From assembly GCA_002331025.1 (NCBI GenBank), contig DCYG01000015.1, forward strand, positions 1 to 19,134: 19,134 nucleotides of DNA, read 5' to 3'. The DNA is from Firmicutes bacterium UBA2116. GTDB taxonomy: Bacteria > Bacillota > Clostridia > Tissierellales > Sedimentibacteraceae. The stretch's first letter is position 1. Each line of letters starts with the position of its first letter. The notes beneath the pieces were generated by a model, which saw nothing but the letters and a program-made list of their open reading frames with translations, searched no databases and was not told the origin of the DNA. A program made the translations under genes and the position numbers. Below are positions 1-6,410 of this stretch, one piece after another.

Positions 1-23
1 CTTTCCTATTACATAAAAAAATA

Positions 24-46
24 AACCGCTCTCAATAAGAGCGGTT
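24..46 (-). terminator. Rho-independent terminator of the HEAT-like gene
   Basis: A perfect 9-bp stem (AACCGCTCT / AGAGCGGTT) closes a 5-nt loop. Read on the minus strand it is followed by a T-rich run (TTTATTTTTTTAT). It lies about 45 bp beyond the stop codon of the gene at 92-700. Confidence 0.85.
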
Positions 47-91
47 AAATAGCTGCTGATATGTGAAAGATTAATGTGCTAAAGCTCTTGA

Positions 92-700
92 CTACAGCAT
101 TGATTCAATCTGCTTTTTAGATTTCTTATCTAATATTTCACCTGTAAGAGCTTTAAAAATATAATTCTCTATTTCATCGGTCGACTGTTGTTTTCTGATA
201 ATTGCAAGAATTTCTAATATATCAAGCAATATTAGCTTTCGCATTGTTTCTTTAACATCCATAATATTAACAGATATAAGATTATTTGCAATTTTAGAAT
301 GAAGGTGACTCTTATAAGGTACTATATTATGTAATGCCTGAATACATTGGCGCACAGTTATTGGTTTTTCATCATTCAAAAGCAAGAGATAATCATCTAT
401 CACATCGTCAATTCTATTGTCCTTATCCCATTTTACATTATCTGCTATAAGCATGAGGCCGATACTTCTCTGATAAGAATTTTCACTTTTCATTTTGTTG
501 CAGAATATATCCCAAAACGAATACACATCACCGAAATATAAAGAGCGATTCTGCAGCATCAATAATGATTGATACCTGATTTTGTCATCCTTTTCTGATA
601 ACCATTGAACAAGTTGTGATAAATCACTTTTATCAATGCCTTTTGAAGCTTCCTTTAAATCATTCTTATTAATTGACATCAGGCTTTCAACTGTAATCAT
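92..700 (-). CDS. HEAT-repeat-like helical protein of unknown function
   Basis: This 202-residue protein has no signal peptide or membrane segment and should be cytoplasmic. It is made almost wholly of paired amphipathic helices. Stretches such as residues 26-50 (LVQWLSEKDDKIRYQSLLML) and 76-120 (RSIGLMLIADNV, then ITVRQCIQALHNIV) have the spacing and the hydrophobic/Arg pattern of HEAT or ARM-type repeats, which usually serve as protein-binding scaffolds. No catalytic motif is visible. The start is supported by a strong ribosome site (GAAGGAGGATG) about 6 nt before the ATG. It is a single-gene transcript: a terminator follows and the coat operon upstream runs the other way. The fold call is an inference from sequence pattern; no partner or function can be given. 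Confidence 0.75.
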   Translation of the reverse strand: MITVESLMSINKNDLKEASKGIDKSDLSQLVQWLSEKDDKIRYQSLLMLQNRSLYFGDVYSFWDIFCNKMKSENSYQRSIGLMLIADNVKWDKDNRIDDVIDDYLLLLNDEKPITVRQCIQALHNIVPYKSHLHSKIANNLISVNIMDVKETMRKLILLDILEILAIIRKQQSTDEIENYIFKALTGEILDKKSKKQIESML

Positions 701-980
701 TTTGAATCATCCTCCTTCATTTTGAGTATTATTATACTCCTGATAACACTATATAAGAGCTAAATATTTAAGTCAATATTTTAATTCTAATTTTTGGAAA
801 TGGATTTTTTCGTGATTGATTTATGATAGTATCTGTATCAAGACTGTAATCTCTTCAAAAATCAACATAAAAAAATATATCACTCTCTTTTTAGCTTAAC
901 TTAAAACATAAAAATCCAGAATATAAATTAAAATATACGCAATAATAAAAATGCATAATAACTGAAAGGAGAAAAATCAT

Positions 981-1166
981 ATGTCAAATTTAAATCAAAT
1001 GGAATTACAGAACTTAAGACATCTAATCGGCGCCCACGAAACTACGGCTAATAAATTAGACGCTATGGCACAGCAATGCCAGGATCCGCAGATTAGTCAA
1101 ATGTTGAAAACAGATGCTAATGCTGCAAGACAAAGCAAACAAAAGTTAATGACATTTTTACAATAG
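981..1166 (+). CDS. Small CotF-type spore coat-like protein
   Basis: This 61-residue, all-helical, glutamine-rich protein has no membrane segment. The pattern of two helices (residues 5-31 and 35-60, with the turn at CQDPQISQML) resembles one half of the ferritin-like helical bundle of small clostridial CotF-type coat proteins. The ATG follows a good ribosome site (AAAGGAG). The next gene starts 12 bp after its stop and encodes a clearer CotF-domain protein, so the two probably form one operon and may act as partners on the forespore or coat surface. The family call for this member rests mainly on that context. The 280 bp upstream (701-980) are very AT-rich; I could not place a convincing sporulation promoter there. 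Confidence 0.7.
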   Translation: MSNLNQMELQNLRHLIGAHETTANKLDAMAQQCQDPQISQMLKTDANAARQSKQKLMTFLQ

Positions 1167-1178
1167 GAGGTAATTTAT

Positions 1179-1427
1179 ATGAACGAAAAAGATATCATGA
1201 ATGATTGTCTATCAATGATTAAGGGGAGCTTGACAGGTTATGCGGCAATCATTTCCGAAACCGATAATCCCCAGTTACGCCAGACATTCCAGGAAATGAG
1301 AGATATGGATGAGCAACGTCAGTATGAACTTTATCAGACTGCTAAGCAAAAAGGATATTATCAACCGGCTCAACCTGCTTCAGAAAATGACATAATGATG
1401 ATCAAAAATCAATTATCACAAGGATAA
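1179..1427 (+). CDS. Spore coat protein, CotF-domain family
   Basis: This 82-residue protein carries the hallmarks of the Coat F domain: an opening NEKDIMNDCLSMIK helix, a SLTGYAAIISETDNPQLRQTF segment, an acidic MRDMDEQRQYELY helix, and a KGYYQPAQPA tail. Such proteins are assembled into the coat of Bacillus and Clostridium spores and are thought to be structural. No signal peptide is present, as expected for a coat protein made in the mother cell. The start follows a near-ideal ribosome site (AATAGGAGGTAATTTAT then ATG), and the gene lies 12 bp behind the smaller coat-like gene, so co-translation in roughly equal amounts is likely. A strong terminator follows the stop codon. Confidence 0.85.
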   Translation: MNEKDIMNDCLSMIKGSLTGYAAIISETDNPQLRQTFQEMRDMDEQRQYELYQTAKQKGYYQPAQPASENDIMMIKNQLSQG

Positions 1428-1433
1428 TATACA

Positions 1434-1465
1434 AAAAATTGCCTCTATTTTATGAGGCAATTTTT
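1434..1465. terminator. Bidirectional Rho-independent terminator
   Basis: A perfect 12-bp stem (AAAAATTGCCTC / GAGGCAATTTTT) closes an 8-nt loop. Each strand ends the hairpin in a T run, so it can stop the coat operon from the left and the converging gene at 1502-2041 from the right. Confidence 0.9.
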
Positions 1466-1501
1466 ATACTCTTAATATATATTTTTTGTACTATAATAAC
1501 C

Positions 1502-2041
1502 CTAAATCATAACGTCTATGAAAGTATTCATGTTTCCTTCGGCAGCATTTACGGAAGGTATTTCAGAAATACCTGCATCTGTATATGCCTTATAATATTC
1601 AGATTCTCCTATTTGCTTCTCTTCACAAACAGCAGCCCTTACCACATTTAAACGCTCAGATTGCTTTCTGTTATATACTTTTGATTTGTATCTCTTGCTT
1701 AAACACTGCTCTTCTTCTCTTTTTTCCGCATGTTTTTCCTGCTTAATACGTTCCTTCATCCGTTTTTCGTTATTAAGCTTGATTATTTTTTCATCGGCCT
1801 TTCTCATGACATTTTTTATTCTTGCAACAGCAGCTTTTATCTGTGATTCATCTCCGCCGCTTTTACTGATTTTATATATTTCTCTTCTGAGATTACTTTT
1901 CAGCATAATAATAGCACCTCTGGATTCTGCCGATGCTAACTTTGAGAGATATCGTGCAGAGGAAACATTTCCGGAAGCAAGTTTATTGTAATCTATGCCA
2001 TTGCTATTAGAATATCCTAGACCTGAAAACTTGGTAATCAT
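1502..2041 (-). CDS. Unrecognised charged helical protein
   Basis: I do not recognise this 179-residue protein. Residues 1-27 are Ser/Asn/Gly-rich and probably unstructured. Residues 28-75 form a helix-rich part with ARYLSKLASAESRGAIIMLKS. Residues 75-125 are dense in Lys, Glu and Arg (KKxxEKRxxEEEQ patterns) and likely form a long helix or coiled coil. The C-terminal 50 residues are more mixed. There is no signal peptide or membrane segment. The ATG is preceded by a good ribosome site (CAGGAG, 5-6 nt away). The gene stands between the coat operon, which converges on it, and fosX upstream, with about 90 bp separating it from fosX. It could be a sporulation or motility-related structural protein, but that is only a guess from composition. 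Confidence 0.6.
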   Translation of the reverse strand: MITKFSGLGYSNSNGIDYNKLASGNVSSARYLSKLASAESRGAIIMLKSNLRREIYKISKSGGDESQIKAAVARIKNVMRKADEKIIKLNNEKRMKERIKQEKHAEKREEEQCLSKRYKSKVYNRKQSERLNVVRAAVCEEKQIGESEYYKAYTDAGISEIPSVNAAEGNMNTFIDVMI

Positions 2042-2057
2042 TTTTTCTCCTGATTAT

Positions 2058-2102
2058 TACCGAATATATCCTTTGCGTATATATTCAATATATATATCGG
2101 TA
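2058..2102 (-). other. Imperfect inverted repeat between fosX and the next gene
   Basis: TACCGA (2058-2063) and TCGGTA (2097-2102) enclose two AT-rich arms (AATATAT and ATATATT-like) around a short loop. It lies in the leader of the gene at 1502-2041. It has no T tail, so it is more likely a leader structure or operator than a terminator. Confidence 0.35.
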
Positions 2103-2131
2103 CAATTTAAAAAAATTTTATGATAAATTGT

Positions 2132-2542
2132 TTAATCTGTCCGTTCTTTTTTGTAACTGAGCAGTCTTGTTTCCAATGTACCGGTATGAAGCTCGAAAAG
2201 ATGATTGTCATAATCATAAAAATATATTGAATTCCCCTCTCCTTCGACCCTTTTTCTCCCTGTTTTCACCTCTAAACCAAGACTTTCTATTTTTTTAAGA
2301 TACTTTTCATAATCTGACTCATCTATTTTAAATGCTATATGATTATAGCTTTTTTCTGTTTCCTTCCCTTCCATAACTGCAATCCAAAGGTCATTTAACA
2401 AGAAAAACTTTTCTTCAGATACAGAAAATTCTTTACCGTCGCTTGAATAAACTTCCTTGGCTTCGAAAATTTTTTTAAAGAATATTGCTGCTTTATCTAA
2501 ACTTTTTACAATAAAAGTAATATGGCTAATTCCGGAAATCAA
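2132..2542 (-). CDS. fosX: FosX-type fosfomycin hydrolase
   Basis: This glyoxalase/vicinal-oxygen-chelate enzyme should open the epoxide of fosfomycin with water in a manganese-dependent reaction in the cytoplasm. It closely matches, from memory, the FosX of Listeria: an opening ISGISHITFIVK strand, WIAVMEG, YNHIAFKI, and the block EGEGNSIYFYDYDNHLFELHTGTLE. Counting from the start proposed here, the metal ligands are His7, His68 and Glu117, and the general-base Glu is Glu44 in SEEKFF. A longer reading would begin at a GTG (2551), but that GTG sits inside the ribosome site AAGGGGTGA. The TTG at 2542 is correctly spaced from that site and gives the same MISG start as Listeria FosX. It lies 12 bp behind the deacylase gene, so the two are an operon. 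Resistance is inferred from family, not shown. Confidence 0.9.
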   Translation of the reverse strand: MISGISHITFIVKSLDKAAIFFKKIFEAKEVYSSDGKEFSVSEEKFFLLNDLWIAVMEGKETEKSYNHIAFKIDESDYEKYLKKIESLGLEVKTGRKRVEGEGNSIYFYDYDNHLFELHTGTLETRLLSYKKERTD

Positions 2543-2554
2543 CTTATTCACCCC

Positions 2555-3508
2555 TTATAATTTAGATAGTGATTCGATATCTTTCGGATTGCGAAGACGT
2601 TGGTGCTTTAGAATCGGCACATTATATTTTTCTCCAAGTGAACGTACAAGGTCCTTATAACAGCCTTTCATTTTATCATGGAAGGCAATCATCTCGACAC
2701 CATCTTTAATAGCTTCTGCTGCATTTGATGCAAAAGCAAGTCCATTTTCGCCCTCATATTCTCCGGATACGAGCCATTGATTTGCAATTATATGGGACAC
2801 ACCGAATGCTTCCTCATCCCAATCGGCAAATACTGCCTCAGCAAAGTTAGGATCAAAATGAACGCCGCCGACACAAAGTACGTTATGTATATTTTTCCCG
2901 TCATCATTGAAAACTTCTGTCAACGCATTTGCCAGTGCGGTACAGGCAGTACGGTCTGTCCAGCTTTCTTCTATACTTCCGACCTCAATATCCATCATAG
3001 GTACGGGATATTGGAGAATAAGCTGCGGTGAACTTTCCGTTGTTCCCGACCAATGGGTTGCTTCTGTCACAACCTTGTACTCGTCAAGCTTAAGCTCCCT
3101 GCGGTTTCTCTCCAATCCAAGCAATAAATTTCTCATATACTTGGGATTGATGGGACCGTAAATACCTGAATTGACATCCCCAATGGAATGAACCGTCAGA
3201 ACCTTCGGTGGAGCACTTCCGCCCTCGTGCCATGTTACCATTCCCGCCACATCGCAATCTGCAAAATACTTATTCATCTCCAGAAGATATTTTATATAAT
3301 TTAAGCAAACCGGAACCTCAGTGGGAACAAAATAATATATATTTTCCCTCTCATCCTTATGCATCATAACCTTACGTCCGTCAAATGTAATATCGGATGG
3401 AGCAACCATGCCTTTTTCGTTTAATATCTCCCATACCATGCGGGATACCAGTCCTTTACGCTCTTCTTCGTTGCATATATAGTACACTGCTTTTTTACCT
3501 GAAACCAT
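2555..3508 (-). CDS. D-aminoacyl-tRNA deacylase homologue (archaeal/plant DTD2/GEK1 type)
   Basis: This 317-residue cytoplasmic protein resembles the archaeal DtdA/plant GEK1 family, which removes D-amino acids wrongly attached to tRNA. Visible family blocks are LTVHSIGD (about residues 104-111), VTEATHWSGTTE (about 146-157), CVGGVHFDPNFAEAVF (about 213-228) and GVSHIIANQW (about 237-246), in the order seen in the family. The usual motif around EATHHGPT is altered: the second His is Trp and the following residues differ, so activity or substrate may have changed. The ATG follows a modest ribosome site (CAGGGA). fosX follows 12 bp after. The family is best known from archaea and plants, so a bacterial copy next to a resistance gene is unusual. 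A 56-bp upstream element is shared with the lipoprotein gene at 13015-14091. Confidence 0.7.
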   Translation of the reverse strand: MVSGKKAVYYICNEEERKGLVSRMVWEILNEKGMVAPSDITFDGRKVMMHKDERENIYYFVPTEVPVCLNYIKYLLEMNKYFADCDVAGMVTWHEGGSAPPKVLTVHSIGDVNSGIYGPINPKYMRNLLLGLERNRRELKLDEYKVVTEATHWSGTTESSPQLILQYPVPMMDIEVGSIEESWTDRTACTALANALTEVFNDDGKNIHNVLCVGGVHFDPNFAEAVFADWDEEAFGVSHIIANQWLVSGEYEGENGLAFASNAAEAIKDGVEMIAFHDKMKGCYKDLVRSLGEKYNVPILKHQRLRNPKDIESLSKL

Positions 3509-3566
3509 AATTTTTTCCCTGCCTTCATAAATTTTTCTATCAGAGTATGCAATTCCATAATATAAG

Positions 3567-3622
3567 TATTAGTATATATCAAGAATATCTAAATTTCTAC
3601 CAAAACTTGTATTTTACTACAG
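3567..3622 (-). promoter_or_regulatory. Shared upstream element, copy A
   Basis: This 56-bp stretch aligns without gaps to 14151-14206 at 43 of 56 positions, with the first 16 bases identical. It ends 58 bp before the deacylase start codon; the other copy ends 59 bp before the lipoprotein start. The conserved core on the minus strand is TTGATATATACTAATA, in which TATACT could be a -10, with a conserved GGTRGAAA about 17 bp upstream in place of a normal -35. Treat the promoter role as an inference. Confidence 0.55.
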
Positions 3623-3632
3623 AGCTTTCAAA

Positions 3633-3680
3633 CAAAAGGGTCAATAGGGTTGCGTTTTGGCAACCCTATTGACCCTTTTG
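3633..3680 (-). terminator. Long perfect hairpin, probable terminator of the GNAT gene
   Basis: Two perfect 20-bp arms (3633-3652 and 3661-3680) enclose the 8-nt loop CGTTTTGG. On the minus strand the hairpin stands about 20 bp after the acetyltransferase stop and ends in CCCTTTTGTTTG. The stem is much longer than a terminator needs, so it may also be a dispersed palindromic repeat. Confidence 0.7.
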
Positions 3681-3699
3681 CCCCTTGAACTTAAAAAAT

Positions 3700-4170
3700 T
3701 TATAAGGTTTTTTTCATATACAGCATACCCGGAGCATACCCAAGTTTTTTATTTAAGGCAATCATATTGCTATTGCTATAATGAACTGTTGTTTCCACAG
3801 TCTTTATACCTTCAAATCTACACCATTCTTCTAATAAGTTTTTCAGATTCGTTGCTATCCCTTGTTCTCTGCAGTCTTCTTCTGTATACAAGGATAAAAT
3901 CATAACACTGTTTTGAGCTTTTTCTTGCTTATATGCCCATATAAATCCATGTATATTGTTTTGATCATCTTCAGCAACCGCAAGAAACAAATCTTCATTA
4001 CGAGTATTTTTAATTCTTCTTACAGTATCATCAATATCTGTATTTGAAGCTTTATAATTATTTATCCATAATTTTGGTGTGAGATTATGCCATTTTGCAA
4101 TTTTTATCAGAAGTAAGTCTAATTTATCGTCTCCATTAATGCTGTCAACTTCAATCTTTCTATAATTCAT
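3700..4170 (-). CDS. GNAT-family N-acetyltransferase
   Basis: This 156-residue cytoplasmic enzyme should transfer an acetyl group from acetyl-CoA to an amine of unknown identity. The GNAT core is clear: a beta strand FLAVAEDDQNNIHGFIWAY (about 62-80), strand 4 (SVMILSLYT, about 88-96), the CoA-binding motif REQGIATNLKNLLEEW (Q/RxxGxA form, about 101-116), then VETTVHYSNSNMIALNKKLGY and a short C-terminal strand. The length is typical. The ATG follows a good ribosome site (CAGGAG). It is a single-gene unit ended by the long hairpin, and a 20-bp perfect palindrome stands directly ahead of the ribosome site, suggesting control by a dimeric repressor. The substrate cannot be told from sequence. 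Confidence 0.85.
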   Translation of the reverse strand: MNYRKIEVDSINGDDKLDLLLIKIAKWHNLTPKLWINNYKASNTDIDDTVRRIKNTRNEDLFLAVAEDDQNNIHGFIWAYKQEKAQNSVMILSLYTEEDCREQGIATNLKNLLEEWCRFEGIKTVETTVHYSNSNMIALNKKLGYAPGMLYMKKTL

Positions 4171-4186
4171 TCTAAATTTCTCCTGT

Positions 4187-4206
4187 TTACATTATTAATA
4201 ATGTAA
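4187..4206. promoter_or_regulatory. Perfect 20-bp palindrome upstream of the GNAT gene
   Basis: TTACATTATTAATAATGTAA is a perfect 20-bp palindrome just ahead of the acetyltransferase ribosome site. This position fits an operator for a dimeric repressor. The composition is AT-only apart from the outer C/G pair, so chance is less unlikely than the length suggests. Confidence 0.45.
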
Positions 4207-4278
4207 GAAAGTAGTGTTTTAATTATTCTACGTTAATTTTACGATAATCAATAAATTTAATTAAGTGTATGCTTTGAA

Positions 4279-5574
4279 TCACGATTTAAATTCTAACTGA
4301 AACCAAAACGTGCTGCCTTTTCCTGATTCTGATTCAACTCCATATTCACCTTCGTGCATGTCAATAATATTTTTCACAATAGAAAGTCCAAGCCCCGTAC
4401 CCATTTTAGGTCTTTTATGTGTTTTGTCAACCTTGTAATAGCGCTCCCATATATAAGGCAAATCACTTTGACTAACACCCTCTCCATGATCAATTACTTC
4501 TATTCTTACCATACTGTCTTTGATGCTTTGTCGTACAATCACTGTCTTATCCTCGCCGCTGTATGTGATTGCGTTGAGCAGAAGGTTATAAAATGCTTGA
4601 GTAATTTTTACTTCGTCAGCTAATAAATATACATCTTCATCGTGCTCAAAACTCAGCAGATAACCCTCATTTTTTATAAGTTCTTTCATTCGGTTAATGG
4701 TTTTTTGCAAGCTTTCAGTAAGGTTATAATTCTCTTTATTCAGTTTTGCCATACCTGTCTCAAGGTTTGAAATATCAAGCATATCATTTACAAGAGAAGT
4801 CAAGCGCTTTGATTCGTCCATAATAACCTGACTCTGCTCTGATGTGACTTCATAAGGAAAATCATGCATCATCTCGGCATAGCTGTATATGAAGGATAAT
4901 GGTGTTCGTAAATCATGCGAAATATTTGCCATTAACTCACGTCGCAGCCGCTCTACCTTGGAGAGTTCTAAAGCTGCGGTATTTAGTGTATCAGACAACT
5001 CTTTTATTTCCAGAAACCCTTTACCGCGGAATTCAGTTTCATAATTGCCTGTCGCCAGCACCTTTGCACTTCGATTAATCTGCTCAATAGGATTTGATAT
5101 ATATTTTGATATGATAATTGCAAGTAATGTTGCAAGTAATATCATGATTCCTGTTATAATATAAAGCTGCATTTGTAGTGTATATACCGTGGCATCAACC
5201 GGAGTGACCATAGCATAAAATGTAAGAGATATTTTATCTCCATTCTCTGAAACAAACTTTTGAGCCTTGGTTATAGTTTCGGGCTGTCTATGTCCAGGTC
5301 TATCCGGAGTGATACGAACAGGCGGAGCAAAGTCTTTTGTAGGCCTTACAGTTATCTCTTTAGTTAATTCAAGTTCATATAAAATATTTTCAAGCCCCGG
5401 ATTGTCAATGTTTTTCTCCACTGTTGCAATAGCTTTTTCCATTTCAACCTTGCGTATAAATTTATACATATCACTTAAAAATACTGTCTGAAATAACCAT
5501 AAAATTGCTAACAGCAAGGTACAAAAGCCTAAAAGAAATCCAAATATCTTCCATTGCAATTTTAGATTATCCAT
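4279..5574 (-). CDS. Membrane sensor histidine kinase
   Basis: Counting from the start chosen here (431 residues), the protein has a first membrane helix at about 10-33, an extracellular sensor part of about 105 residues with a proline-rich stretch (DFAPPVRITPDRPGHRQPE), a second membrane helix at about 137-157, a HAMP linker, and a HisKA domain with the phosphorylated His220 in NISHDLRTPL. The ATP-binding HATPase domain shows an N-box (QAFYNLLLNA), G1 (VIDHGEGV) and G2 (GTGLGLSIV). It should phosphorylate the adjacent response regulator. An earlier ATG at 5619 has no ribosome site. The ATG at 5574 overlaps the regulator's stop by 8 bp with GGGG upstream, so translational coupling is likely. 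The signal is unknown, but the cluster points to an envelope or phosphate-related cue. Confidence 0.92.
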   Translation of the reverse strand: MDNLKLQWKIFGFLLGFCTLLLAILWLFQTVFLSDMYKFIRKVEMEKAIATVEKNIDNPGLENILYELELTKEITVRPTKDFAPPVRITPDRPGHRQPETITKAQKFVSENGDKISLTFYAMVTPVDATVYTLQMQLYIITGIMILLATLLAIIISKYISNPIEQINRSAKVLATGNYETEFRGKGFLEIKELSDTLNTAALELSKVERLRRELMANISHDLRTPLSFIYSYAEMMHDFPYEVTSEQSQVIMDESKRLTSLVNDMLDISNLETGMAKLNKENYNLTESLQKTINRMKELIKNEGYLLSFEHDEDVYLLADEVKITQAFYNLLLNAITYSGEDKTVIVRQSIKDSMVRIEVIDHGEGVSQSDLPYIWERYYKVDKTHKRPKMGTGLGLSIVKNIIDMHEGEYGVESESGKGSTFWFQLEFKS

Positions 5575-6253
5575 CAAACCGATACCCCAATCCGCGTAAT
5601 GTTTTGATAAAATGAGCATATGGACCGAGAGATTTCCTAAGCAGCTTTATATGCGTATCCAATGTCCTGTCATCGCCATAATAGTCATAGCCCCATACCT
5701 CAAGCATTATCTTTTCCCTCGGTACTGCAATGTTCTTATTCCGTATCATAAAGAATAAAAGGTCATATTCTTTCGGTGACATATCTGATTGCACTCCGTC
5801 AATAAACACCTTGTATGCTGTCATATCCGCTTTGAATCCATCCTTTTCAAATATGATATGTCCTTCATAATCCGACCTTGCAGTGCTTCTTTTTTCTACC
5901 CTGCGTAAAACAGCTCCTACTCTGAGCATGATTTCCTTTGAAGAAAATGGTTTTACAACATAATCGTCCACTCCGACCTCAAATCCCAATACCTTATCAT
6001 ACTCCTCTCCGCGTGCAGAAAGCATGATTACCGGCGTATCAGAAATCTCACGTATTTTTTTTACGGCAGAAAAACCGTCAAGCCCGGGCATCATAATATC
6101 CATAATTATTATGTCAAATGCATTATTGCGGCAAAGCTCTACAGCTTCCATACCATCTCCTGCTTCCGCAACCTCATAACCCTCAAATAAGGCATATCTC
6201 TTTATTACGGCACGAAGACCCGCTTCATCATCACATATTAAAATTTTAGCCAT
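5567..6253 (-). CDS. OmpR/PhoB-family response regulator
   Basis: This 228-residue DNA-binding regulator has a receiver domain (about 1-118) with acidic pocket Asp8/Asp9, phosphorylated Asp52 in IIIMDIMMPG, Ser79 and Lys101, and a winged-helix effector domain (about 130-227) ending in the typical DTHIKLLRKSLG...IKTLRGLGYRFDG. The kinase gene overlaps its stop, so the two form one transcript. The 157 bp that separate it from the CotH gene lack a terminator but carry an extended -10-like TGATAGAAT (about 6329-6337). It could therefore be read both from the upstream operon and from its own promoter. Its binding sites are probably the 11-bp-spaced repeats ahead of the VTC gene. Confidence 0.93.
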   Translation of the reverse strand: MAKILICDDEAGLRAVIKRYALFEGYEVAEAGDGMEAVELCRNNAFDIIIMDIMMPGLDGFSAVKKIREISDTPVIMLSARGEEYDKVLGFEVGVDDYVVKPFSSKEIMLRVGAVLRRVEKRSTARSDYEGHIIFEKDGFKADMTAYKVFIDGVQSDMSPKEYDLLFFMIRNKNIAVPREKIMLEVWGYDYYGDDRTLDTHIKLLRKSLGPYAHFIKTLRGLGYRFDG

Positions 6254-6410
6254 AATAGTTATTCCTTTCTCAAAATTTTGCCGGTATCTTACAAAACATG
6301 AATACCATGTCCTTTACATATGTGTTCTATTCTATCATAAAATTAATAAAATATAAACAACCGGGACATTAACTGAAAAATAATATATAAATTAAATTGC
6401 ATTTTTCAGG

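Noticed and set aside
950..971. CATAATA as a sigma-G/F -10 for the coat operon
   Set aside because: The transcription start would fall inside the ribosome site, leaving no leader.
6373..6409. CTGAAAAAT/ATTTTTCAG inverted repeat after the CotH gene as a terminator
   Set aside because: The stem is only 9 bp with two G/C pairs and the loop is 19 nt, with no T run after it; it is too weak to call.
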